From: an uncultured Lachnospiraceae bacterium
GTDB lineage: Bacteria > Bacillota > Clostridia > Lachnospirales > Lachnospiraceae
Assembly: GCA_944381485.1 (NCBI GenBank)
Contig: CALWLI010000039.1
Location: 1 to 64,000 of the forward strand
Direction of reading: 5' to 3'
Length of the DNA stretch: 64,000 nt
Shown: in pieces, positions 1-8,928 of the stretch
Layout: every line of letters starts with the position of its first letter
Position numbering within the stretch: the stretch's first letter is position 1
Notes under the pieces: generated by a model
What the model was told of the DNA's origin: nothing
The model's database searches: none
The model's input: only the letters and a program-made list of their open reading frames with translations
Made by a program: the position numbers and the translations under genes

Positions 1-138
1 CTTATTGTGCCTTCGGATTGTAAGGAAAAGATACTCGTGCAGCTTGACACTCTTGGAGTAAATGAGCAGAGGCTTTTCCCTGATATAGAGCATCAGTTGA
101 AGTATGTTTGGGAGAAGTATGCGGCTACTTCTTGTTGA
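1..138 (+). CDS. FRG-domain protein, C-terminal fragment (5' end outside window)
   Basis: Frame 1 is open from the window edge to a TGA at 136-138 and gives a 45-residue C-terminus. It contains a stretch of the type ILVQLDTLGVNE followed by LFPDIEHQLKYV. This is the usual ending of FRG-domain proteins (named for a conserved Phe-Arg-Gly), in which a helix is followed by a Leu-Phe-Pro-Asp motif. The catalytic or binding part of the domain lies outside the window, so function cannot be judged. FRG proteins are uncharacterised as a class and are often seen among accessory or defence genes. The last 14 bases overlap the 3' end of the convergent regulator gene on the other strand. Confidence 0.55.
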   Translation, partial: LIVPSDCKEKILVQLDTLGVNEQRLFPDIEHQLKYVWEKYAATSC

Positions 139-1918
139 TATACCTCCACAGTGTTGTCCTGGATATCCCCAGCTTCTTTGCGGTGATGCTTTGATTGCCG
201 TTATTTGCAAGAAGGGCCTGACGCACAAGCTCTGAGGTCATTTCATTTAAGCTTTTATTTTTTTCTACTTGAAAATAGTTGTTTAAAGTTGATGTTTCTG
301 TCAAACTTGAGAACGTAAGTCTTTCCTTTTCGAGGATTTCTTTTACGGATCTTGTTTTAACATATGGGGTTTCAGTCATTACTGCAAGCTCGTTCATCAC
401 ACGCCTCAGCTGGGTATAATTGCCCGGCCAGGCGTATTTTTTTATTTCCTCCATGCCTTCAGGCTCCACGCCTATGATCTGACGGCTGAGCTCAAGATTT
501 AAGTTTGCCAGATACAGCCCTGCAATTGCGGGTATATCATCGCGGCAGTCCCTCAATGCGCGGGTGTGTACTCTCATGCAGGAGAGCTCTTTAATAATTT
601 TTATGCATGTCTCAGGCATGAGCTCATTTTCCCCCATCTCGCATGAAAAAAGCAGTCTGCACCTATGGGAGAGGTTGTTATTCGCTATATAGCTTAAAAG
701 CTTGGCACACATATGCTGAGAGAGATTTTGTACGTTTTTAAAATATATAGTATTGTTTTCTGAGTTCACAGGTGAGTCATATCTTTCCAACAGATGATCA
801 AGTACATCCGGTGATAAGACCTTAAGGTCAAGAGTCATCATAGGGTAGTGATTCTTCGGACTGTGAGTATATATCCGGCAAGCAGCCTCGTCACGCCCGG
901 TTCCCTTTTCACCATAGATCATTACAGGGAATCCTGTCCGGTACAGAGGCTCCAACAGATTTTTTATGCTCTCCATTGCGTTTGTTATGCTGTAAATGCT
1001 GTTAAAGAACTTTTTCTCGGCTTCCTTGGCATTGGTGAAGAATATCCCGCCCTTGCCTGTGTTTTCGGGTACATATTCTCTGTGTATGTGAAATATGGTG
1101 TAAGAACCTAATGACAGCGGAGCGGCCATGCATTTGATAGAGTAGAGATGGTCATCTATCATATGATAGCTCTTTTTTGTGCTCCCTTCCATAGCCTCAG
1201 GTATCCTGCGACGCAGATGATCCAGTACGGTTTCGTTTTCGCCTATTGTATTAAAACATATCTCCTGATTCTCGTTGAATATGACAACGTCTCCATCTCC
1301 ATACCTCAAAGCTTCTTCAAGAAGCACTTTATTTTCTTTAATTAAGGCATATCCTGAGCAAAGCTTTATAGCTCTTTGAAACGCATTCTCGATACTTTCA
1401 CTACCTGAAGTCACCAATATGGAGTTTAATCCCAGTCTCTTGGCTGTAGTGTTGGAGATCATATCACATATGATTACCTGATACCTGTCCTTTATTATGC
1501 TGTTGAGCACAGGCTCCACCTGATTTTCGTCAGTCAATGTAACTATTCGGGTATTGTATTGAAGCAGATCACACAGAAGCTTTGCGCTTTTTGTGAGAGA
1601 GGAAAACCCAACTATGGCAAAACGACTGTAATAATTTTCCGCCAGTTTTATAGCTCTCAAAATGTCATATACTGAAAGCTCGATCTCTATGACCGGTATG
1701 GGAGATATTTTTTCTATCATCTCAGCTGTACCGCCCCTGGAAATGATCACATCGTAATGCTCTTGAATATTTTTGTGTACTATTCCCACGCCCTTGGACA
1801 GATCTCCAACATATACATCAAGATCGATCAAAGGTTCGTTTTTTGCCAGCTTTTCCATCATATATTTCATTGACTCATAGGGTGAGATCGCCAAGGCTTT
1901 TATTCTGGAAACGTTCAT
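125..1918 (-). CDS. PrpR_N-type transcriptional regulator with degenerate AAA+ domain
   Basis: A 597-residue protein with the layout of the propionate-catabolism regulator PrpR. A PrpR_N ligand-sensing domain covers about residues 25-190, a PAS-like segment about 190-285, an AAA+ region about 305-500 and a Fis-type helix-turn-helix 557-597. The AAA+ part looks dead: Walker A reads GEKGTGR (336-342, Lys replaced by Arg), the Walker B acidic pair is replaced (IYFKN, 391-395), and no GAFTGA loop, the sigma-54 contact, is present. YAWPGN (496-501) is retained. I infer a ligand-responsive regulator that no longer drives sigma-54 polymerase. It is divergent from the acid-sugar operon and probably controls it. 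Start ATG at 1918 is preceded by GAGG and a good sigma-A promoter. Confidence 0.85.
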   Translation of the reverse strand: MNVSRIKALAISPYESMKYMMEKLAKNEPLIDLDVYVGDLSKGVGIVHKNIQEHYDVIISRGGTAEMIEKISPIPVIEIELSVYDILRAIKLAENYYSRFAIVGFSSLTKSAKLLCDLLQYNTRIVTLTDENQVEPVLNSIIKDRYQVIICDMISNTTAKRLGLNSILVTSGSESIENAFQRAIKLCSGYALIKENKVLLEEALRYGDGDVVIFNENQEICFNTIGENETVLDHLRRRIPEAMEGSTKKSYHMIDDHLYSIKCMAAPLSLGSYTIFHIHREYVPENTGKGGIFFTNAKEAEKKFFNSIYSITNAMESIKNLLEPLYRTGFPVMIYGEKGTGRDEAACRIYTHSPKNHYPMMTLDLKVLSPDVLDHLLERYDSPVNSENNTIYFKNVQNLSQHMCAKLLSYIANNNLSHRCRLLFSCEMGENELMPETCIKIIKELSCMRVHTRALRDCRDDIPAIAGLYLANLNLELSRQIIGVEPEGMEEIKKYAWPGNYTQLRRVMNELAVMTETPYVKTRSVKEILEKERLTFSSLTETSTLNNYFQVEKNKSLNEMTSELVRQALLANNGNQSITAKKLGISRTTLWRYINKK

Positions 1919-1938
1919 TGTTTACCTCGCTGTATAAA

Positions 1939-1998
1939 TTTGAAATTATTGTATCATATTTGAACAAAAAATATCAACTTTCAAAAAATAGTTTCAAG
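1939..1998. promoter_or_regulatory. Putative operator: TTTGAA / TTCAAA repeats in the divergent intergenic region
   Basis: TTTGAAA at 1939-1945, TTTGAAC at 1959-1965 and the inverted form TTTCAAA at 1979-1985 start exactly 20 bp apart. A fourth copy, TTTCAAG, lies at 1992-1998. The 20-bp phasing puts the first three on one face of the helix, and the first two overlap or abut the regulator promoter. The likely operon -10 (TAGAAT, 2049-2054) has no recognisable -35, as expected for an activated promoter. Binding by the adjacent regulator is inferred. Confidence 0.4.
1948..1977 (-). promoter_or_regulatory. Promoter of the PrpR_N-type regulator
   Basis: On the minus strand TTGATA (1972-1977) and TACAAT (1948-1953) are separated by 18 bp. 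The -10 element lies about 30 bp before the regulator start codon, giving a short leader. Confidence 0.55.
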
Positions 1999-2118
1999 AC
2001 TGAACACAAAAATGTAAAAATATTCTCTTTTAAAATCAAATTTTTTGTTAGAATAATACAAAGAAAACCCAGGGCATTGATTTAGCAATGTCCAATAATG
2101 AAAAAGGGGGACGCATCT

Positions 2119-3393
2119 GTGCTGAGCTTACTGATTATTGCTGATGATTTCACAGGGGCATTGGACACAGGAGTACAGTTTGCTCAAGCAGGAGCAAGAG
2201 TTCGTGTCGTAACAAATATTTCTTATGATTACAAGGCTCTTAATGAGGATATCCGGGTGTTGGTGATGGATGCGGAAACCCGACATCTTAAGCCTGATGA
2301 GGCCTATGAAAGAACCTACCGAATAACCAAAGATGCTGTGGACAATCATGTGCCTTATATTTATAAAAAGACTGACTCTGCCCTCAGAGGTAATATTGGA
2401 AGCGAACTGACTGCAGTGCTTGAGGCCTCGGGGATAAATGAGCTTCCGTTTTTACCTTCCTTCCCACAAATGGGAAGAGTCACGAGAGACGGCATACATT
2501 ACATAGACGGGGTGCCTGTGGCTGAAAGTGTATTCGGCACGGATCCTTTTGAACCTGTTAAGTTTTCATATATACCGGACATAATAGCAGAGCAGAGCGG
2601 GGTAGAAGTTCATGTTGAGAAAGAGGGAAGCAAAAGTGAAACTGAATTTAGCTCAGCCTCAATAACCGTATATGATTCCGAAAACTATAATGAGCTTGAG
2701 GCTTTGGGTAGAAAGCTTTTCAGGGAAAACAAGCTTTCAGTAATGGCGGGATGCGCGGGCTTTGCCTCAGTCCTTCCTGATATTTTAGGACTTGGGGGAG
2801 GAAAAAAAGGAGAGATCAGCCTTTCTTCTCCGCTTTTGGTGGTATCCGGAAGCCTCAATCCCATAACTGCAGAGCAAATAAGACATGCACATGAGAGAGG
2901 ATTTATAAGGATATGTCTTGAGCCTGCCCAGAAGCTTAGCCCGAAATACTGGGAATCGGAGGAAGGATCTGAGTTTCTTGAGAGCAGACTTAGGGACTGC
3001 ATTAATCTGTATGACTGTATAATTGACAGCGGAGGTGACACGGGAACATCTGAATATGGAAGAGATATGGGGATAGACAGCGAAGAAATCAGAAAAACCG
3101 TTACTCTTTCTATAGGAACAATGTTCAAGGAACTGATTGATAAAGGCTTTGCCGGCACCGCTCTGGTGATAGGTGGTGATACTATAAGAGGCATCATGAA
3201 TAAGATGGGAATGCATGAGATCGAGCCTGTATGTGAGCTGGCACCGGGAACAGTACTATCAGTATTTCGCTATAAAAACGAAAGCAAAAATATAATCTCC
3301 AAATCGGGAGGCTTCGGAAGTCCTGAGCTGTTGGAGAAGATATCTGAGATCGTAAATAAGAAAGAGGAGACAGAATATGTTAAAGCAGTATGA
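2119..3393 (+). CDS. Four-carbon acid sugar kinase family protein (DUF1537, DtnK/OtnK-like)
   Basis: About 424 residues with the two-domain DUF1537 fold. The N-terminal substrate domain opens with LLIIADDFTGALDTG and carries YKKTDSALRGN near residue 93. The C-terminal nucleotide domain has the VVSGSLNP turn and VIGGDTIRGIM. Members phosphorylate D-threonate, D-erythronate, L-threonate or related acids with ATP to 4-phospho acids, as the first step of C4 acid-sugar breakdown in the cytoplasm. An ATG at 2098 is in frame, but GTG 2119 has a strong AAAGGGGG ribosome site 9 bases upstream and gives the family's usual N-terminus, so I chose it. It is the first gene of the operon and overlaps the next one by 17 bases. 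The exact acid substrate is not determinable. Confidence 0.88.
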   Translation: MLSLLIIADDFTGALDTGVQFAQAGARVRVVTNISYDYKALNEDIRVLVMDAETRHLKPDEAYERTYRITKDAVDNHVPYIYKKTDSALRGNIGSELTAVLEASGINELPFLPSFPQMGRVTRDGIHYIDGVPVAESVFGTDPFEPVKFSYIPDIIAEQSGVEVHVEKEGSKSETEFSSASITVYDSENYNELEALGRKLFRENKLSVMAGCAGFASVLPDILGLGGGKKGEISLSSPLLVVSGSLNPITAEQIRHAHERGFIRICLEPAQKLSPKYWESEEGSEFLESRLRDCINLYDCIIDSGGDTGTSEYGRDMGIDSEEIRKTVTLSIGTMFKELIDKGFAGTALVIGGDTIRGIMNKMGMHEIEPVCELAPGTVLSVFRYKNESKNIISKSGGFGSPELLEKISEIVNKKEETEYVKAV

Positions 3394-4531
3394 GCTAAAG
3401 CTGCCGGGAGCTGTGTACAGTGGAGAATCGGCCTTAGACTATATCAGAGAGATTTGTAAAGGACGCTATAAGAAGTCACTGATATTTACGGATAGAGGAG
3501 TTTCGGGAGCAGGGCTTATTGACAGGCCATTGAAACTTCTTGATGAGGCCGGAGTGGAATATCACATATTGGAGGATCTTCCGTCGGAACCGAGCTGTGA
3601 CGAGGCTCAGTCTGTCATAGACAAAGGCAGAGGATTCGGGCCGGATATTATCATTGCTATAGGCGGAGGCAGTGTGATGGACATTGCAAAGCTTGCCTCA
3701 CTGCTGATATATAGCGAGCATACGGTGAGAGAGCTGCTTGAAAGCCCTGAGATCGCAAAAAAGACTGTAGCTTCGATCATGATACCTACTACAGCGGGAA
3801 CCGGATCTGAGGCAACGCCTAACAGCATAGTAGCGGTACCGGAGAAGGACCTCAAGGTTGGAATAGTAAATGACGAGATGATAGCTGACTATGTGATATT
3901 GGACGGAGAAATGATAAAAAAACTGCCTCGCAGGATAGCTGCCTCCACAGGGCTTGACGCTCTGTGCCACGCTATAGAATGCTATACATCAAAAAAGGCA
4001 AATCCCTTCAGCGATACCTTTGCCTTGGAAGCACTGGAATTGATAATAAACAATATAGAGAGAGCTTGTGACGATCCTGATGCATCAGATGCCAAAAACT
4101 CTATGATGATAGCCGCATTTTATGCAGGTATTGCCATAACAGCCTCAGGAACAACAGCAGTGCATGCCCTCTCGTACCCTTTGGGAGGAAAATATCACAT
4201 TGCCCACGGAGTCGCAAATGCCATGCTTCTCATGCCTGTGATGAGATTTAATGAGAGTTCTTGCAGGGAGAGGCTGGGGCTTATATACGACAGGATATGC
4301 AAGTGCGGAACGGCAGCAAGTGAGAAGGAAAAGTCGGCTTGGGTACTGGATAGGATAGAAGGTATAGTGGAACACTTGGATATTCCTAAAGACTTAAAGG
4401 AATTTGGGGTGGGAAGAGAAGATCTCGATGATTTGGCAGCCGCAGGAATGGATGTAAAGAGACTTCTTGTAAACAATATGAGAGAACTGAGCATTTCGGA
4501 TGCAAAAAAAATATACCTTGAGATCATGTGA
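3377..4531 (+). CDS. Iron-containing (group III) alcohol dehydrogenase
   Basis: 384 residues, normal length for the family. GGGSVMD (96-102) and PTTAGTGSE (138-146) form the NAD(P) site. The metal ligands expected for Fe-dependent dehydrogenases are all present: Asp194, His198, His263 and His277, in TGLDALCHAIE and HALSYPLGGKYHIAHG. It should oxidise an alcohol or reduce an aldehyde with NAD(P)H. Its place between the acid-sugar kinase and a DapA-type lyase suggests it acts on an aldehyde or semialdehyde produced in the same pathway. The start overlaps the kinase gene by 17 bases, consistent with translational coupling. Substrate is unknown. Confidence 0.9.
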   Translation: MLKQYELKLPGAVYSGESALDYIREICKGRYKKSLIFTDRGVSGAGLIDRPLKLLDEAGVEYHILEDLPSEPSCDEAQSVIDKGRGFGPDIIIAIGGGSVMDIAKLASLLIYSEHTVRELLESPEIAKKTVASIMIPTTAGTGSEATPNSIVAVPEKDLKVGIVNDEMIADYVILDGEMIKKLPRRIAASTGLDALCHAIECYTSKKANPFSDTFALEALELIINNIERACDDPDASDAKNSMMIAAFYAGIAITASGTTAVHALSYPLGGKYHIAHGVANAMLLMPVMRFNESSCRERLGLIYDRICKCGTAASEKEKSAWVLDRIEGIVEHLDIPKDLKEFGVGREDLDDLAAAGMDVKRLLVNNMRELSISDAKKIYLEIM

Positions 4532-4554
4532 ACCGTAAAAGGAGAGACATAGGT

Positions 4555-5454
4555 ATGGAGCATGTGGAGATAAAAGGAATAATACCACCGATCATAACAC
4601 CGATGCATGAAGATGAATCCGTTAATTATGAGGAGCTTAGAAATCAGACAGAACGACTTATAGAGTCGGGAGTACACGGAATATTTGCTCTTGGAACAAA
4701 CGGTGAGGGGTACATACTCACAAGGGATGAAAAAAAGAAGGTGTTGGAAACTGTCATAGACCAAGTAAATGGGAGGATCCCTGTATATGCAGGCACAGGC
4801 TGCATAAGCACGAGAGAGACAGTGGAGCTTTCTCGGGAGGCAAAAGCTATAGGTGCGGATGTATTGTCTGTAATCACACCGTCTTTTGCAGCTGCAGGAC
4901 AGGAGGAGCTTTATATTCATTATGAGACCTTGGCAATGTCGGTAGACCTGCCGATAGTTATGTACAATATCCCTGCAAGGACCGGGAATGCCCTGGAAAG
5001 ATCTACAGTGGAAAGATTGGCAAAGATAGAAAATATAGTGGGAATAAAGGATTCCTCCGGTGATTTTGACAACATGCTCGAATATATTTCGGCAGGCAGA
5101 GGAGAGAACTTCTCGGTGCTGTCAGGAAATGATTCTTTGATAATAAGAAATCTTCTCGCAGGAGGAACAGGAGGGATAGCAGGATGTGCAAATGTATTCC
5201 CTAAGACTATGGTATCCATATATGAGCTTTTTGTGGAGGGAGATACAGAGAAGGCAAAAGCCGTAAATGAGAGCATAGGAGAATTCAGAGCATGCTTTAA
5301 GTATGGAAATCCGAATACTATAGTGAAGCTTGCTGTGTCCATGTTGGGCTATAATGTGGGGAATTGCAGGGCACCGTTTAATCTGGTTTCGCCTGAGGGA
5401 AAAACAGCAATTAAAAGGGTACTTGAGGTGTGTAAAGAGAAAGGAATGTGCTGA
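4555..5454 (+). CDS. DapA-family (dihydrodipicolinate synthase-like) lyase, copy 1
   Basis: A 299-residue class I aldolase-type TIM barrel. The substrate loop reads GTNGE (47-51), where authentic DapA has GTTGE. The catalytic Tyr is Y137 (YNIPARTG) and the Schiff-base Lys is K165 (GIKDSSGD). The family condenses or cleaves pyruvate with an aldehyde. In a catabolic acid-sugar operon a retro-aldol or dehydratase role is more likely than lysine synthesis, but this is inference. A GTG at 4528 overlaps the upstream stop codon. However, ATG 4555 has AGGAG ten bases upstream and yields the standard N-terminus, so it is taken as the start. Confidence 0.88.
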   Translation: MEHVEIKGIIPPIITPMHEDESVNYEELRNQTERLIESGVHGIFALGTNGEGYILTRDEKKKVLETVIDQVNGRIPVYAGTGCISTRETVELSREAKAIGADVLSVITPSFAAAGQEELYIHYETLAMSVDLPIVMYNIPARTGNALERSTVERLAKIENIVGIKDSSGDFDNMLEYISAGRGENFSVLSGNDSLIIRNLLAGGTGGIAGCANVFPKTMVSIYELFVEGDTEKAKAVNESIGEFRACFKYGNPNTIVKLAVSMLGYNVGNCRAPFNLVSPEGKTAIKRVLEVCKEKGMC

Positions 5455-6503
5455 TGAAAGATCTGAACCAAAGGCCTTTGATTGGGATAACTATGGGAGA
5501 CCCGGGAAGCATAGGGCCGGAAATAAGCCTTAAGCTTTTGGCAAAGGAGAAGCTGTATGAAAAATGTCGACCGCTGATAATAGGAGATGCCGGATGCCTT
5601 GAGAGGGCAAAGAGCTTTGTAGATCTTGATAATCTCTGCATTAATCCTGTTGAAAGTCCTGAGGAAGGTACCTATAAGTGGGGAACAGTTGATGTGCTGG
5701 ATATGAAAAATGTTGATCTCAAAAGCTTGAGAGTAGGTGAGATAGACAGGGATTCAGGAGAGGCTGCCTTCCAATATGTTGATAAAGTTATAGAGCTTGC
5801 TTTATCAGGGCAGGTGGATGCCACTGTCACTAATGCTATCAGCAAGGAAGCTATAAATCTTGCAGGACATCATTATTCCGGTCATACCGAGATATACGCG
5901 GAAAAGACAGGGACAGAAAAATATACTATGATGCTGGCCTTTAAAAACTTGAGAGTTGTACATGTGTCCACTCACTGTTCCCTCAGGGAGGCCTGTGACA
6001 GGGTAAAAAAGGATAGAGTATCGGATGTGATAAGGATAGCTCATGAAGCCTGTATCGCCTTGGGGATAGAGAAGCCTCGAATCGCTGTTGCAGGACTTAA
6101 TCCCCACAGCGGAGAGCATGGAATGTTCGGAAGAGAAGAGATAGACGAGATAACTCCTGCTATAGACGAGGCGGTTGCAACAGGGATAAATGCCGAGGGA
6201 CCTATACCTCCCGACACGGTTTTTTCCAAGGCTTTTGGAGGAATGTATGACATGGTGGTAGCGATGTACCACGATCAGGGCCATATACCTCTTAAGGTTT
6301 TAGGCTTTGTATATGATGATAAAGTCGGAAAGTGGAAGGCGGTTGAGGGGGTAAATATAACCTTGGGCTTGCCGATAATAAGAGTGTCGGTGGATCACGG
6401 CACCGCGTTTGATCAAGCCGGAACAGGGTTGGCAAATGAACTCAGTCTTAAGAATGCTGTCGACTATGCTGTGAGGCTTGCAAATAACAGAAAAAAGGAA
6501 TAA
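5454..6503 (+). CDS. pdxA2: PdxA2-type 4-phospho-acid dehydrogenase (PdxA family)
   Basis: About 349 residues, close to the 4-hydroxythreonine-4-phosphate dehydrogenase family. Diagnostic blocks are ITMGDPGSIGPEI, GHTEIYAE, HVSTHCSLREA, LNPHSGEHGMFG, AMYHDQGHIPLK (metal-binding His/Asp) and SVDHGTAFDQAGTG. PdxA2 enzymes paired with DUF1537 kinases oxidise and decarboxylate D-threonate- or D-erythronate-4-phosphate to dihydroxyacetone phosphate. The DUF1537 gene three places upstream supports that role over vitamin B6 synthesis. ATG 5454 overlaps the previous stop by one base and has AAAGGA eight bases upstream. An in-frame GTG at 5448 is the alternative. Confidence 0.88.
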   Translation: MKDLNQRPLIGITMGDPGSIGPEISLKLLAKEKLYEKCRPLIIGDAGCLERAKSFVDLDNLCINPVESPEEGTYKWGTVDVLDMKNVDLKSLRVGEIDRDSGEAAFQYVDKVIELALSGQVDATVTNAISKEAINLAGHHYSGHTEIYAEKTGTEKYTMMLAFKNLRVVHVSTHCSLREACDRVKKDRVSDVIRIAHEACIALGIEKPRIAVAGLNPHSGEHGMFGREEIDEITPAIDEAVATGINAEGPIPPDTVFSKAFGGMYDMVVAMYHDQGHIPLKVLGFVYDDKVGKWKAVEGVNITLGLPIIRVSVDHGTAFDQAGTGLANELSLKNAVDYAVRLANNRKKE

Positions 6504-6536
6504 ATCCCCTAGGGGTTGAAAAAAGGAGGATAAAAA

Positions 6537-7430
6537 ATGAAAAAACGATTAGGCGCTATAGTAATGTTGATTTCAGCTGTCGCTTTGGTGGGTTGCGGCA
6601 GCAGAGAGACTGCGGAGACGACAGCGAGCGAGACCACTGCGGCCGCTTCCGAGGCGGAGGCTGACAGCAGCGAAGCTGAGGCTGCATCAGGAGAGAAGAC
6701 TGTGAAAAGAGCACTGGTTTCAAATATGATGAAGCCCTTATCATGGATGGACAGTGATGGAGTCGTTTCAGGCTATGAGTATGACATAATGGTAGAGCTC
6801 AATAACAGACTGGAGAATTACACCTTGGAGATCGAGCCTGTTTCAGAGGAGGTTCAGGATCTGGCAATGGAGACAGGGGATGCGGATATCTCCGCAGGAG
6901 GATATATTCCTAATGAGAACAGGGAGAAAATGTATAACATCCCTGATACTCCTACAGCGGCCTCATCAATGATGATATATATCCGTGGTGAGGATGCAGA
7001 TAAGATAAAGAATCTTGCTGATGCAGTTGAGAACGGATATGAGCTGTGTCCTGTTGCACCTAACGGAGGAGTTTACAGAGCATTGGTTGAGTGGAACGAG
7101 GCAAACGGAAACATAATGGAGGAGATACCCACTCAGGAGGGACTTAACACAGCTGAGAAGCTTCAGGCCGTTGCTGACGGACAGTATGACATGTACATTA
7201 ACCCTAATGTGTATGACACCATGATAGTTGCAGAGGAGATGGGACTTGATATACATGAGGTGGAAGAACCCATAAGTGTAGACCCCATTGTGCTCCTCCT
7301 TACAAAGGGAGATGATGAGTTTTTTGCCGAGGTAAATGATGCCCTGGCTTCTATGGAGGAAGACGGGACCATGGCAGAAATTTCTGAAAAATATTACGGA
7401 TATAATATAAAAGATACTCTAAACGAGTAA
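6537..7430 (+). CDS. ABC transporter substrate-binding lipoprotein (SBP_bac_3 family)
   Basis: 297 residues. The N-terminus is a lipoprotein signal, with Lys-Lys-Arg, a hydrophobic core and lipobox LVGC (Cys20). A Thr/Glu/Ala/Ser-rich linker to about residue 50 tethers the binding domain outside the membrane. The mature part has the polar amino-acid binding-protein pattern, including GYEYDIMVEL near residue 80 and a closing EISEKYYG. It delivers solute to the two permeases encoded directly downstream. Its operon with acid-sugar enzymes suggests it captures the pathway substrate or precursor, although the family is best known for amino acids. AAAGGAGG precedes the ATG. Confidence 0.88.
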   Translation: MKKRLGAIVMLISAVALVGCGSRETAETTASETTAAASEAEADSSEAEAASGEKTVKRALVSNMMKPLSWMDSDGVVSGYEYDIMVELNNRLENYTLEIEPVSEEVQDLAMETGDADISAGGYIPNENREKMYNIPDTPTAASSMMIYIRGEDADKIKNLADAVENGYELCPVAPNGGVYRALVEWNEANGNIMEEIPTQEGLNTAEKLQAVADGQYDMYINPNVYDTMIVAEEMGLDIHEVEEPISVDPIVLLLTKGDDEFFAEVNDALASMEEDGTMAEISEKYYGYNIKDTLNE

Positions 7431-7488
7431 TAGAATTAAGTTATGACACAAATTTAAATGATTTTATAGAGAGGGGTGTAAAACTGAG

Positions 7489-8196
7489 TTGTTTGAATTA
7501 TTCAAGGTAGTTGAGTTTTTCCCCAAAATGTTGGAAACATTTGTCTACACGATTTGGGTGGTGATAGGATCGGTCTTTATAAGCTTTGCCTTGGCTGTTC
7601 CCATAGCTGTTATAAGGATAAAAAAGATACCTCTTATCTCGCAGTTCTGTGAGGTCTGGCTGTCCTTTATAAGAAGCATGCCGGGAATTTTGGAGCTGTT
7701 TCTCGCATACTTTGTACTTCCGGGTATGCTTGACAAGGTGGGCATAGACACATCCGATTGGTCAGGAACGACCTTTGTATTAATAGCAATGGTCTTTCAC
7801 TATGCTCCTTTTATATCGGAGATCCTGAGACCTGCATATCTTTCAGTGGATATCGGGCAGCATGAGGCAGCCGCTTCCATAGGATTGACAGGATTTCAAA
7901 CCTTTGTGAAGATCATAGCACCACAGACGCTCCCCGTGGCATTGCCTCTGCTTTGCAATGCTGCCATCGACACAGTCAAGGACACCTCTCTTTTGTTTAC
8001 TATAGGAGTCATAGACTTGATGGGCAAGGCGGATCTCATTATAGCGGACAGCTATGGTATGTCAAAAATGGAGGCCTATCTCACTGTTGCCATATACTAC
8101 TGGATACTGACGGTAGGAGTTATCGCTATTTTCAGGCAGTGGGAGAAATACTTCAAAAAGTATAAGCTGTCAACAGGGATCAAACTTAAATCATAG
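7489..8196 (+). CDS. Amino acid-type ABC transporter permease, subunit 1
   Basis: 235 residues, strongly hydrophobic with about five membrane spans. SIGLTGFQTFVKIIAPQTL is the cytoplasmic EAA loop of His/Glu/Gln-type permeases, which docks on the ATPase. The N-terminal SFIRSMPGILELFLAYF segment is also typical of the family. The start is uncertain: TTG 7489 fits the family length, with AGAGGGG about 13 bases upstream. Together with the next gene it should form the heterodimeric channel of the importer. Confidence 0.88.
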   Translation: MFELFKVVEFFPKMLETFVYTIWVVIGSVFISFALAVPIAVIRIKKIPLISQFCEVWLSFIRSMPGILELFLAYFVLPGMLDKVGIDTSDWSGTTFVLIAMVFHYAPFISEILRPAYLSVDIGQHEAAASIGLTGFQTFVKIIAPQTLPVALPLLCNAAIDTVKDTSLLFTIGVIDLMGKADLIIADSYGMSKMEAYLTVAIYYWILTVGVIAIFRQWEKYFKKYKLSTGIKLKS

Positions 8197-8207
8197 GAGG
8201 GCAATCA

Positions 8208-8912
8208 ATGTATCCGGATATTTTAATTGGCGCATTTTGGGCCATATTGGAGGCGGTGCCGACTACGCTTTTGATGGCATTGATAATTTTGGCTTCAGGA
8301 ATATCTTTGGGGGCATTATTTGCTTTCGTGAGGATAAAGAAGACCAAAGTGTTAAGCCAATTTGTAAGCGTTCTGGTTGCATACGTTCGCGGTACTCCCA
8401 TGATCGTCCAGCTGTTTCTTGTGAATTACAGTCTGCCGAATTTGATTGCATGGTTCTCGAACTCTTTTTTGGGAACAGACATGAAGCCTTTTGACGTTTC
8501 AAGTCTTATAGTGATCTACTTTGCCTATATATTAAATACGTCAGGCTACCAGTGTGAGGTAATAAGAGGTGCTCTGCAGTCGGTTGAACACGGACAGATG
8601 GAAGCGGGATATTCTATAGGAATGACTGAATGGCAGACGATGATGAGAATAATATTTCCACAGGCTTTGGCTGTGGCGATCCCCAGCTTTCTCAGCTATT
8701 ATATGTCACTCATAAAACTTTTGTCGCTGGCGTTTACTCTGCAGGTGATTGATATAATGGCCGCATCGAAGCTCTATTCGGCTCTGACAGACAGATACAC
8801 AGAGAGCTATGTGGCGGCAGCACTGGTTTACTGGATAATAGGTATAGGCCTTACCTTTATCTTTAATAAATGGGAGATATTCAGCAAAAAGAAGTTAGGG
8901 GTTTCTGTATAA
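8208..8912 (+). CDS. Amino acid-type ABC transporter permease, subunit 2
   Basis: 234 residues, related to the permease just upstream. RGTPMIVQLFLVNY is the conserved family block and SIGMTEWQTMMRIIFPQAL is the EAA coupling loop. About five membrane helices are visible. ATG 8208 follows AGGAGG at good spacing and only 11 bases after the previous stop. It pairs with subunit 1 in the membrane and with the ATPase at 11025. The two UroD-like genes that separate permease and ATPase are unusual for this transporter type. Confidence 0.9.
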   Translation: MYPDILIGAFWAILEAVPTTLLMALIILASGISLGALFAFVRIKKTKVLSQFVSVLVAYVRGTPMIVQLFLVNYSLPNLIAWFSNSFLGTDMKPFDVSSLIVIYFAYILNTSGYQCEVIRGALQSVEHGQMEAGYSIGMTEWQTMMRIIFPQALAVAIPSFLSYYMSLIKLLSLAFTLQVIDIMAASKLYSALTDRYTESYVAAALVYWIIGIGLTFIFNKWEIFSKKKLGVSV

Positions 8913-8928
8913 TGTGGAGGAGATTTTG

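Noticed and set aside
1921..2118. Sigma-54 promoter for the acid-sugar operon
   Set aside because: No TGGCAC-N5-TTGC-like element could be found, and the regulator lacks the sigma-54 contact motif.
5454..6503. Vitamin B6 biosynthesis PdxA
   Set aside because: Context with a DUF1537 kinase and a transporter points to PdxA2-type acid-sugar catabolism.
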